From assembly GCA_013398295.1 (NCBI GenBank), contig VZSF01003929.1:102245-166244 (forward strand): DNA of 64,000 bases, written 5' to 3'. This DNA comes from Chionis minor (lineage: Eukaryota; Chordata; Aves; Charadriiformes; Chionididae). Positions 25,490-35,600 of the stretch are shown piece after piece. How positions within the stretch are numbered: position 1 is the first letter of the stretch; the number at the start of each line of letters is the position of its first letter. The notes beneath the pieces are model-generated. The model ran no database searches. It saw only the letters and a list, made by a program, of their open reading frames with translations, and was not told the DNA's origin. The translations under genes were made by a program, and so were the position numbers.

Positions 25490-26110
25490 GAAACCATTCT
25501 AGAGCTGCAGGCGATTCCTTCAGGAAATTTGTAGGCGGAGGAATTTTCTTCAGAAGACTGGAAAAGAGCAAACATGGTGCCTGTCTCTTAAAAGGGTGGA
25601 AAAGGAGGAGCTGGGAAATGGTACACCACTAAGCCTGGTTTCAGTATTTGGAAAAAAATATTGGAATCACCCACAGAAGACTCTGTTTGCAAGCACCTAG
25701 AAGACAACGCAGTGGTAAGTAACAATCTGCACAGACTCATCTGAGAATGACTGAAACAGAAGTCATTTGACGTTCTTCTGTGACACACTGACAGTTCTGG
25801 GGGATGAGGTGTAGGAGGGGGAAACAGGCTTCAAACACTATCTCTAAAGAAATTCTCATAAGCAAATGAGGGAAACATGGTCTGTATGACGCTTCTATAT
25901 GATCAGTGAGTGCCCACTAAGATACTAATCAGTGTCTGCCCTACAGGAAAGATGTGTTTGTTACAGTTCAGTATCTTTCAGATTCAGTACCATCAGTACT
26001 TTTTATTAATAATTTGAATAATGCAGTAAAGATGATGCTTACGAAATGACTGCAAGGCTATTTGTCAATTAAAATGAATTAAAATCATTTTGGGCAAGCA
26101 TATTACTCAG
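25490..26110 (+). mobile_element. Ancient CR1-type LINE remnant, sense
   Basis: Decayed sense-strand CR1 ORF2 sequence. Recognisable blocks in consensus order are: AGAAGACTGGAAAAGAGCAAA; CTTAAAAGGGTGGAAAAGGAGGA; CAAGCACCTAGAAGACAA; CTCATAAGCAAATGAGGGAAA; AATAATTTGAATAATG; and ATTAAAATCATTTTGGGC. The blocks run colinearly through the reverse-transcriptase region over about 600 bp, with many stops and small deletions. Not coding today. Confidence 0.65.
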
Positions 26111-26594
26111 TGTGACCTGTCTGCAAACAATTCCCTTGGATTACTCAAGATGTGAAATTTAAATTTGAGGGGAGCCAAAAAGATAAAAAATATTAGGTTT
26201 TTGAGAATCAGGCACTCCAGTTGAATACTTGAAATTACCAGTTTAAAGGATGAGTACCATTTTCTTGAAATTAACCATTTTCAGGAACAGTGCTACACAT
26301 AATTTTGTACTAATGTATTCTAAAAAAAAAGCATTCGGTGAAATAGAAACAGAGTAAAAGTAGAGTAAAAACTCATACTTTTAAGAGACATCACAAGCAA
26401 TTTTCTGATATATTTATATAGCACACGAAGTACGGGATTAACAGGCGTTGTTGCTCCCCCAAAATATTTAATATCACCTGACTTTTACCTGGCTAACTGG
26501 ATGCTCTTGGTTATAGGACACACACGCTCACACAAGAGCACAAGACTCCTATATCCTCTTACCCGTCCAGCCCTCGGGTGACAGCAGTGCCTGC

Positions 26595-27053
26595 CTACAA
26601 CAACCCCTTGTACGTGTGGCACCAATGCATCTCCACCTGTAATGGAATTATCTCACCTCTCACGTACCACAATTGCATGATTTTGTAAGCAGCAGCCACA
26701 CAATGCTGGCTCAGACGGATTGACTCAATCTCAGACTGACTAACAAACCAAGGTTTTCTTTTTGTTCTCATTTCTGACAGATAAATCCACTGATAACAAT
26801 CCGATTTCCTTTTGCTATTTCTTAAGTTCACAAAGCTGCGACAGTTCCACTCACATGGCTCAGTCCAGTTCTCTGGAAGCAGCAGTCGGATCTGTCCCCT
26901 GACCGACAGCACCTCCCAGCAGGTCACACTTGCTCCTACAATGGGGTCACTGTGGGAAACACCGCCAAAGGAGTAGTCTCGGTGAATTTGTGCAATCCCC
27001 CAGTAACGTACATCCAGCCTGTTTGTAGTCCCCATCAGCCTTCTTGCAACCAT
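26595..27053 (-). CDS. Unrecognised 152-codon open frame, minus strand
   Basis: An uninterrupted frame runs from an ATG at 27053-27051 to a TAG ending at 26595, inside otherwise AT-rich DNA full of stops. The predicted peptide is unusual: eight Trp (residues 18, 46, 63, 69, 89, 102, 129, 144), six Cys (45, 67, 71, 86, 118, 145), one N-glycosylation sequon (N62-W-T), a basic cluster at 79-83 and no membrane span. An in-frame TAA lies 12 bases before the ATG. A good internal donor (AGAG/GTGAGA) lies near the 3' end, so part of it could be an exon. It does not match CR1. I do not recognise the family. An old retroviral or other retroelement gene fragment, a lineage-specific exon, or a chance frame are all possible. 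Confidence 0.3.
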   Translation of the reverse strand: MVARRLMGTTNRLDVRYWGIAQIHRDYSFGGVSHSDPIVGASVTCWEVLSVRGQIRLLLPENWTEPCEWNCRSFVNLRNSKRKSDCYQWIYLSEMRTKRKPWFVSQSEIESIRLSQHCVAAAYKIMQLWYVRGEIIPLQVEMHWCHTYKGLL

Positions 27054-27059
27054 TTCCTC

Positions 27060-27220
27060 ACCTTAATTGTCCTTGTTCTAACCCCCAGTTTTTCCAGTGC
27101 TATTTAGTTATTTCTAGAACACTTTACTGAAATTCAAGTGCCTTCGATCTTCAGCCTTTCCCTTATCTGAAAAAGCAGATGCACCATCAAAGAAGATAAT
27201 GGTCTGGCAAGATCTGTCAA
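27060..27220 (-). mobile_element. Ancient CR1-type LINE fragment, antisense
   Basis: The plus strand carries decayed antisense CR1 blocks: CTTTACTGAAATTCAAG, then a CCTTTCCCTTATC segment, then CATCAAAGAAGATAATGGTCTGG. Their order matches the consensus around the 'FSKAFDTV' and 'AFFDRV' coding blocks. It is a short fragment directly upstream (minus-strand sense) of the 152-codon frame, which itself is not CR1. Confidence 0.45.
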
Positions 27221-28850
27221 AGCTTTATTTAGTAATTTTCCTTAAAAATCTGTACAAAGGTTTGACTCAACAGTTATAGCACTGCTTTAAACACATTTGA
27301 CACTCTTTCTTTCAACAAATAGACTAGATATTGATTCTTTTCTAGATACACTAATAACATACATACTTCATAACAATTACTGGGTTGGACCTTCAGCTTT
27401 ATGTGCCTCTTCTTTCCATAGTCTGAGCTGGAAATAAGCTGTTTTCCCTAATACAAGCAAATTAAACTCTGAGTGCATTCTGTGTGCAGCTACAGTTATT
27501 TCTAATATCACTCACTGATTCCTGTAAGTCATCCCACCTTTGACCTCCAGCACAATATCAGCATCCCTATGAAACACAGAGGTATAAGATTTGGCAAAAC
27601 CCGAGGCCACCTACTCAGCTAAAATTAGCAGATCGCTTGTTCTCCATTTCTCTCTCTCTTTTTTAAATTTTATTTTAGCCATGTAAACAAAAAATGTTTC
27701 TCTAATAATTTTTTGCTTTCTTTAGCAAAGTCCAGCTCCATTTGATTGTGTTTATGAAGTACCTGTCACTTTTTGTCCTTCAAAGTGGAGATTGATCAAG
27801 TTCTTAAAACCTCCTCACTTACTCCTTAAATTTTGATTTTGAGCTACTTCTTGGCTGAGCTGGACTGGAAACTTGAACTACTAATTTCTTCTCCTTCATT
27901 AGGATATTTTGTGATTTTGATTTAAAGACGTTATCAAAAAGCAGTTTTAAGGCATAGTTTGTTAAAGTATATGCATATCTTAAGATGATAACACTTATTC
28001 CACACAAATTATACTTTTGTAAAGAACTGTATTATTAAGATGTCATGCCTTCCATTTACTAATCTTTGCCAGATTATCTAAGATAATCAGTTAAAATTAC
28101 TGATTTTAACAATCAAATAATCAGTTAATAAAAGATTAAAATACTTGCAAACCCAAATTTTAACCAATGCTGAAAGTTAAACACAAGCTAGAAAACACCC
28201 TTACTCAATTTGCACCTAGATAAAAAGATCAGTCTTCTTAAGCTGCCCTAAAACACTGCATTGGATACAAGCACTATGTGAAATTAAAACATCCATATAA
28301 ATGTGGGTATAGTGAAAGCACATCAGCAAAACCTACTGATGCATAGGGAATCATGGATAGAAGAGTAAAATCCCAGCTATCAGTTTGACCTGCCTTAAGA
28401 TGGGAAAATAATTTCATTAATTACTGTGTTGCGAAGGAACCGAATGTGTGCATTACAGAAGCTCCACTAGATGTACAATTTACCAGAGACAGCCAGTGCT
28501 CTTTAGTGCGCTGTTTTAGGTTTTTAGGTTTTGAGAGTATATGTTTGAATGGGTCAGTCTCTTCAGTATCTGAATGGGATTATCTTAAAAGGGCATGGCA
28601 GTCAGTGGATGCTGACCGCCTGCCATTGAGAATCAGGCTCGTTCATAACAGATCAATGCACTCAAATTGAAAATAGAAAGCTCTGTACTTGAAATGAGGA
28701 TTCGCTTTCAATAATAGCCAAAGACTGATTAAGTGTATAGCTCAAAACAAAAAAAGCCCAGAGTTGTGTTTGAACGTATCTTGCTTGGATATATCAAAGC
28801 ATTAACTGGGACCGTTACACATTTCCAACCTGTTCTCTTTGTCATTTTAG
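27221..28850. other. AT-rich flank or intron upstream of the GPR55-like coding exon
   Basis: No gene or element recognised. The stretch ends in a polypyrimidine tract and acceptor (TCTTTGTCATTTTAG/GGGTG) with the AG at 28849-28850. It is therefore likely intron 1 of the GPR55-like gene. Confidence 0.5.
28836..28850 (+). promoter_or_regulatory. Splice acceptor of the GPR55-like coding exon
   Basis: A pyrimidine-rich tract ends in TTTTAG at 28850, followed by GGGTGAA and the ATG. It implies at least one upstream exon and sets the start choice. Confidence 0.7.
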
Positions 28851-28857
28851 GGGTGAA

Positions 28858-29784
28858 ATGACCAACAGCAGCAGGCAATGCAATTTTACAGATGTCGACA
28901 GATTAGCAAAGACCCTACAGCTGTGGATCTCTATCCCCACCTTCATCCTCGGGCTGGTTCTTAATGCCCTGGCCCTCTCTGTGTTCTGCTGTTTTTGGAA
29001 GAAACAGAACAAAGCCTCCATTTATATGATCAATCTCGCACTTGCGGATGTCTTGCTGCTCCTCTCGCTCCCACTCAAGCTGTATTACTCTGTCAGAGAA
29101 GCGCCCGGACTCCTGTGCTCGTTCATAGAGTCTCTCTATTTTGTCAACATGTACGGCAGTATCTTCATCATTGTCTGCATCACTGTTGACAGATATATCT
29201 GCATAAGGCACCCATTTGAAGGTCGAGCTAACCAATCCCCCAAAGGGGCTATCTTGATTTGCTGCTTCATCTGGGCAGTAGCGTGGCTTTGCAGCAGCCC
29301 AATATATGTTTTTCAGAAGAATAATAATATTCAATGCTTTTACAACATGTCAGCAAATGCATGGAGCGTTCCCCTCATTACTTCTGTGGAAATCTTTGGA
29401 TTTCTCATCCCACTTACAGTGATGGTTTTCTGCTCTGCCCAAATCATCTTGATTCTTCTGAACCACAAAAGTCAAGCTAAAATGAAGGTAGAGGACAGTG
29501 GCTCCTTGCGAGTCATTATCACCAACCTCGTGGTGTTTCTGGTGTGCTTCACACCTGTCCACCTTGCGATCTGCCTACAGTGCCTTGTAAGACATGACGT
29601 GATAAAGGACTGCAGTCTGAAACAAACCATCAGCCTCTTCATTCAGGTGTCAATGACATTAGCCAACTTGAACTGCTGCCTGGATGCCATCTTTTATTAC
29701 TTTGCTGCAAAGGAGTTTCGTGAGAAAACACACCTGAAAAAAGTTATTGAACTATGTCCTATCTTTAAGCCTCGTGCCATGTGA
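28858..29784 (+). CDS. GPR55: GPR55-like G-protein-coupled receptor (complete)
   Basis: A 308-residue class A receptor, close to the usual GPR55 length, encoded in one exon. Visible features: sequons N3 and N9; TM1 at 21-45 with N36 and an IPTFILGLVLN block as in GPR55; TM2 with D64; C87 pairing with C160 in ECL2; SLYFVNMYGS; DRY at 111-113; W139 in TM4; a CFYNMS ECL2 block; P185 in TM5; CFTPVH at 230-235; and NCCLDAIFYY at 272-281. A short tail follows. Every class A key residue is present. The start at 28858 lies seven bases after a strong splice acceptor, the normal layout for this family. Known for the family: GPR55 responds to lysophosphatidylinositol through G12/13 and Gq. Ligand and coupling here are inferred. 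Of the two GPR55-like genes in the window this one keeps more GPR55-type residues, so it is the better ortholog candidate. Confidence 0.92.
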   Translation: MTNSSRQCNFTDVDRLAKTLQLWISIPTFILGLVLNALALSVFCCFWKKQNKASIYMINLALADVLLLLSLPLKLYYSVREAPGLLCSFIESLYFVNMYGSIFIIVCITVDRYICIRHPFEGRANQSPKGAILICCFIWAVAWLCSSPIYVFQKNNNIQCFYNMSANAWSVPLITSVEIFGFLIPLTVMVFCSAQIILILLNHKSQAKMKVEDSGSLRVIITNLVVFLVCFTPVHLAICLQCLVRHDVIKDCSLKQTISLFIQVSMTLANLNCCLDAIFYYFAAKEFREKTHLKKVIELCPIFKPRAM

Positions 29785-30613
29785 TGGGATTTCCTGTGGT
29801 GGAAGAACGTCTCTTCCTTGGCTCCCACTTGCCTCACAGGCCGCCGACAGCATTATCCCTCACCTAGCAGTAGGGTCACCTTGACCATGGCAGGGAGGGT
29901 GCACGAGGGAGAAGGACAATGTTTTTCCAGTGAATGTGAACCTGTTCCATATTTTTCTTTCCTTTAAAGATGAAAGGAGAAAAATGTTGGAAAAAAGAAT
30001 CAGCATTACCAAAGTGACAGAGTGACACCAAAAGAAGCATTAGCCTTCATGGTATCTACTAAATGTGAAAGGCCTGTCAGAGGAAAACTACCTAGCTCAC
30101 TGGAATGCCACTTAAAATCAGACTTTCTCATTGCTGCATCAGTTTTCCTTTTGCCAATGTGATCAGAAAGTTGTTGCTAAGGTCCAAACATAGAAATAAC
30201 TATTCAAAACCTTCTCTTCTTTAACTTAAAAATTATTTGAGAGTTTAAAGGCAGTATCTGGCAAAAAGTCTGACTGCGGTTTCCTTCTGTGAATCTTAGA
30301 GAAGGTCACTGTCAGAGCTCATTTGCTTTGAACAGTTGGGCCAGGCTGGGAGAACAGTGAAACCTCCCTCTTGTAAGCATTATACACTGGTGGGGGCTGC
30401 TACACAGGAGAGCAGCTCCTGCTCTTTCATGGAGGACAGACTGCCCAAGATACCACCCCAATGGAGTACCTTGGGTACCAGCAATTGCAACGTTTCTGAT
30501 TATCTTTGCTGAGGAATGAGCACGGTTTTCTCCTGAAATTTTAAAACTGGTTTTCCACGTGAAAACCAAAAGAACCCCTTCAAATACAGCATGAAAGACT
30601 GCAAGTGATTAAA
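29785..30613 (+). other. Probable 3' UTR of the GPR55-like gene
   Basis: No other gene signal follows the stop. The first plausible poly(A) hexamer is ATTAAA at 30608-30613, followed by a T/G-rich stretch (TGTGTTTAT...). AATAAA near 31633 is a later alternative. Confidence 0.3.
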
Positions 30614-32224
30614 TGTGTTTATACATCGCTGTTTTTCTATCAAAGATACAACACGGCACATGTATGAAATTCTTATGCCTGTCTTCTTGTTCTTTCTTGG
30701 ATCAGGGGAATTAGGGAAGCAAGCCCTGCATCACAATAAGTTAGGGCTTGCCTGTCTGATATACTCCTCACTCTCAGCTGGACGAGCTCTATCCCTCTCA
30801 TTCCATAGAGAATTCCTTCTAGCCTGTACTGTACACTTCACAAAACATCTCTGAACATGCCTCAACCTTTCTTGACCAGAAATACTTTCATATCAAGAAA
30901 TCCATTTCTGTGCCTTTAAAAAAAAAAAAAAAAAAAAAGCTGTAAAACTGGTCTAAGATTGCTTGTAATCAAGTCCTCATTCTGGGGCAGATGTTCTCTT
31001 TATTCAAAACATCAAAAGAAATTATCTTCTATCTGGAGCAAATTAAAAAGAAAGGGGGCCAGTTTTGAAAATACAATTTTCCATCAATTGATTTCCATAG
31101 AAATGATTGATTGTGCAAATGGGCAGCTGCACATCTCTAATACTGGGCCTAATGTACGAGCATTTTAAAACTCGTTAGTACTAAAACTATGACCACAGCT
31201 GAGGCACGCAAGGATCTCAGAGGCAAAGAAAGGTTTTTTATCATCATCTTCACCAATATCTGCAGAGAGGCAAGAGGAAGAGCCTCCCAAAACAGTAGGT
31301 TTTCAAAACATTATTTGCTACTGGCTCGATCATTCAGAAACCTGCAGCCTTTTCAATATGAGTTAACCTTTCTTTTTTGCACCTTCCACGTTACTTTGCA
31401 TATGAAATATGTGAGAAATAATATCTTTTACTAAATGAACTCTACACATGCAGTGTATGATTTGAAAATACATTTTAATTCCCCAGTCTGACAGCAGTGT
31501 ATGATTCTTATCTACCTATTTCATCACAAACCTTTACCATTTTCTACTTAAAACAGCTCCAAGACTCAGTTGGAGATTCTCCTTCCCAGGAACTACTACA
31601 GGTTTGTAACTACGGCAAACAAGAACAACTAAATAAACAGCGATAAACAGAAAAAGTAAAAACAGGAAAGTAGATCAAACCCAGAAGTCTGGATGATTTA
31701 ATAAATTTTCTGTGGAAACCTTCTCCACAAATTCTTGACAATCACCCGCTAAATCTCCTACAGTCTTTCCTTCAGAATGCTCTGAGGGCTTGCTTCAATG
31801 ATTAGCCGACTATCTGAAAATTTACATTTCTGTCAGTGCAATTTGTGGCTGCAAAAACACAGCACCTCAAGGTATGAAGCATAATACTGGCCTTTTTATT
31901 TAAACCTTTTCATGCAGACACAATGGGTGGTGACAGAGCGCACACCATCTGCAAGCCTGTGCACAACACAGTGGTATGGCTAAGATGGCAGAGCCTTGTC
32001 CCAGCGGCTGTATAAACCCCAGGACAGGGGAGAAGAAGCCTCTTGAAGTGCAGCAAGAAGAAACTTAGAGTACCACACCCAGGACAGGACAACCCTGTGA
32101 GCCAGAACAGGCTGGGAAAGTAGGGCTGACGTAGATGTCCTCCCAAAAGGGCAATGGGGGTACCAGGCTCAATACAAGCCAGTGCTGCCCTCTCTGTGTA
32201 AATATTATTAACCTCCTGTACTAG
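30614..32224. other. Intergenic, no gene recognised
   Basis: Unique AT-rich DNA with a 21-base A run at 30918-30938 and no supportable gene. Confidence 0.5.
30918..30938. repeat. Poly(A) tract, 21 bases
   Basis: Uninterrupted A run. Nothing upstream resembles a processed transcript, so it is treated as a simple repeat. Confidence 0.85.
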
Positions 32225-32650
32225 AGCTGGTGAGGCTCCACTGGACTAGCATGTCCAGCTCTGGGCCTCCCAGTTCAAGAGAGATAGGGAGAAAACAGAG
32301 AGGTTCAAGCAGATGGTCTGCAGGATGGTTGGGGATCTTGGGCACAGTTCTGCCAGGAGAGGTCAAGGGAGCTGAACTGGTTTCACCCAGCATTCTGGAA
32401 GGCAGGGATGGAGATGATGGAGCCAAGCACTGCACAGTAGTTCCCAACAATATAACAAGTAATGACCCTGACAGGGTCAATATTGGGAAAAACTTCACTA
32501 CGAGGGCAATGCAGCACTGGAAGATGTTACCCAGAGAAGCTTTGTAATATCCTCTCACAGACATTTCCAGGACATAGCCAGACAAAGTCATCACTGATCT
32601 TACTTAATGTTGAAGGAAACTGGCTCCAGATGTCCCTTTCCACTGCTCCG
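32225..32650 (+). mobile_element. Old, decayed CR1 fragment, sense
   Basis: Blocks in CR1 order: CTAGCATGTCCAGCTCTGGG (as in the 'CVQLW' segment), AGAGAGATAGGGAG, a GGTTCAAGCAGATGG counterpart of the 'VQRR' segment, GGGAAAAACTTCACTA, and GCAGCACTGGAAGATGTTACC (encoding a QHWKMLP relative of the CR1 RHWNRLP block). Frame broken; the octamer end was not seen. Confidence 0.6.
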
Positions 32651-35600
32651 TGACTCTCAGCAAATGCAGGCTTGTTTATTTTTTTGTCTTCTAAGACAAA
32701 AAGCCACCTCTTAGTGCTACTGATGTAACGGCACTCGTTGTCATCAGCTCTCTTGCAAGCACAGCACAAGACTGAGGGCATGCACTAGCTGCCTAAAAAT
32801 TACCAGGCAGCAGCAACTGTGGCCCATCACACAAGGCTGTGATATTTAAAGTCAGGACTAATGAAGTAATACCTTTGTCTTCAACTCATTTATCACTAAG
32901 TACTTGAAAAAGATAATTTTCTTATCTCCAAAGGAATAAGTGCACATGAGCAAGCAGGCAGAGAGAAAAGGTGTGTAGGGACTTTTGTATGCCTGGGTGG
33001 GGAAGAAGTTTGATCTGACAGGGCTAGGGAGACAGCATTCACTCGTGCTGATGCTTGGTGAGGGCTTGAGTCCCAGCACACTCAGGCACAGAGAGACTTC
33101 TGCTTACAGAAAGATATCAATGTAATTTTATCAATAAAGGAAACAGAAGTCAGTTCATGAAAACCAGCTGTAATGATGGTAAGTGGCAGGACCCACCACA
33201 TACGGCTGGTCTACAGACTCTACATACATGGCAGCAAACTCAGAACACACAACCTGAAAGTTAAGTTGAACTACTTTTTTTCCCATTTATTGCCACCAGT
33301 GCCACTTTGTTGGCCAAAAGTGATTTTACATATAACTCCATTTATCTAAATTTTGCCTGTTCTAAATGAGACCAGCCTGTCTAAGCATACTTGAAATTTC
33401 TGAAAAAGAAAGAGAAAGAAGGAAGAGAGCCCAGCTGTGTTGGTTTTACCGGGTTATTACAATAGTCCAATTTTTTAGCACAAAAAGAGCAGATCTTTTG
33501 AGCAAGAAGGTGTCACTTTCAATTCACTGCTTTTCAAGATGAACTTACTTCTAAATAATACACTTAAATTCTGTCTTTGACCTGCAGCTGAGATTACAGT
33601 TTTTTCTAAATCATTATTTTATATACAGGCTCCTCTATGAAACTTACTGTTAACTCTGGTGAATCTCCAGGTGGTTGTATTTTTATATCAGAACAAAAGT
33701 AATGAAAAACTTCTTGCAGCTTGAGAAGATGCACAACAATTTTGTTGAATAAAACTGAAAAGCATTTGACATTTTTGAAACAACAACAAAAGCCTTCCTG
33801 AGTCAATACACAAGTTCACAATTTCTATTTTCAGACTGCACGACAGAAGAGGTTTCTTCTCTCTTGATGTTATTCTAAATTCAGAGAAAAAAAGGTGTGA
33901 ACCTGAATGTGAACCCCTCACACAGCCAGACCTCCTCCCAGGGCTTCAGTTTTACTGTAAAGCCAAAGAAGCATCATCCTAGTGGAAAAATACAAAAAAA
34001 GTAAAAAATCAAGTGCTAACCAAAACCACCCAAAATAATGCCTTTAAAAATTACATCTTCAGTGCCGCTCTCTTCTGTGAATTAAATAAAAATGGATGCA
34101 ATTAACCACGATCCTTAAAGAGAAGCTGTATTTAACCTTAATTTTTTTCTGGACAAGGCTGTTTCAGGACACCCAGGTGAGAATATTTACAAAAAGCTAT
34201 TTTGGTTTTATCTAGTCAAGCTTCTCCAACTGGGCCAAAGTCCACACATCTTCACAACACAGGAGAGGGTATTTTACTGCTCTTGAGGGTATTTTATCAA
34301 TGGCAGATTACTCCACCAACATCCCACAGTTAGCATTTGTTCAATGGTGTATGTGATCCCCAAGCTCTGTTATGTAGACTCGGGCAGCAATTGAAAGATC
34401 GTAAAGCATAAAAGTAGTTTGGACAAAAGGAAAAAAAACCAAAACCCAACCAAAAAAACCCAACAAAACCACACAGGGTTTGTTCCCCAAATTCTTTTCT
34501 CCTGTCCCTTTGCCTGGTGAGTTATATCAACTTCCATTTCCCAGGCCTGCTTGAACACTGAATCTCAGATCAGTGCCACTCCACTAACGTCTAATGCTAT
34601 AGAAGAGTAATGCGGGACTTTTTGAAAAGTAATATTGCCCCAAAAGTCCCTTTGAAATAACATACCTAAATGATTTTTAACTAAAAAAAAATTAACTTAA
34701 ATTCAACTGGTAGTGGGATCTAATACAGAACTTCTTCTTACAGCCTTCATAAAACTGCTTGTATGATATTACATGATTTATGAGCTGGAAGGCATCTGAG
34801 GAAGGATCCAAGCCTAGATCAAAGATAGTCTCCAGCCTTCTAGCACGGGGCTGTGGTGAGCACGGGTGGACACACGCCCTGCAGAGGCGGTCCAACATCA
34901 TTTCATTATGATTAAATACATTAGTTATAAAATATAAACCAGACAGATTTTCCCATGTGAGAATTATCAGCCACCAATTCTTCTTTGTGAGTTTTACTCA
35001 CAAAGAAAGCCTAATAAATGTCACTCTAGCACTTTATCATATCAAGTAATTTCAAGTGTTCGGAAATCTGCAAAGCGAGAACAGCAGTCACCTCACTGCT
35101 TAAGGCAGCCTCCAGATCTCAAAATAAAGTTGAAACGGATTTGACGACTGAAACTGATCTTCAGAGAGATACCGTCCTAAACCTCACATCTTTGTGAGCT
35201 GCTCTAAGCAATATTTAACTCAAAGGTTATTCTCCAACACCACAACTTAACCTGTCCAAAATGCACGCAAACCAACGGAAGATAAACTGATGCTACTCAA
35301 AGATACAGACTTCTGCCTCTCTCATCAAAATGGGTTTGCAGGTTTTTCCTCCTCACATCCAGAACATTTTCCACTTTAGACTAACTCCATCCTGTGAGTC
35401 TTGGGAGCACTCTCCATCCTTCCACCCAAATGCAAGCAGAGGAGCTGCGGAGAGGCAGCGTCCTTTGAGGAACCAGCAAGTCTAACACGAGAAAAAGGAG
35501 AGAGGAGACCCCACCAGCCCTGCACACAAACCTCCCAAGAAGAGTCTGGCAGCTGCAATGAGAGCCTGCAGGGACCTGCTCAGCACTGGAGCGGCAAATG

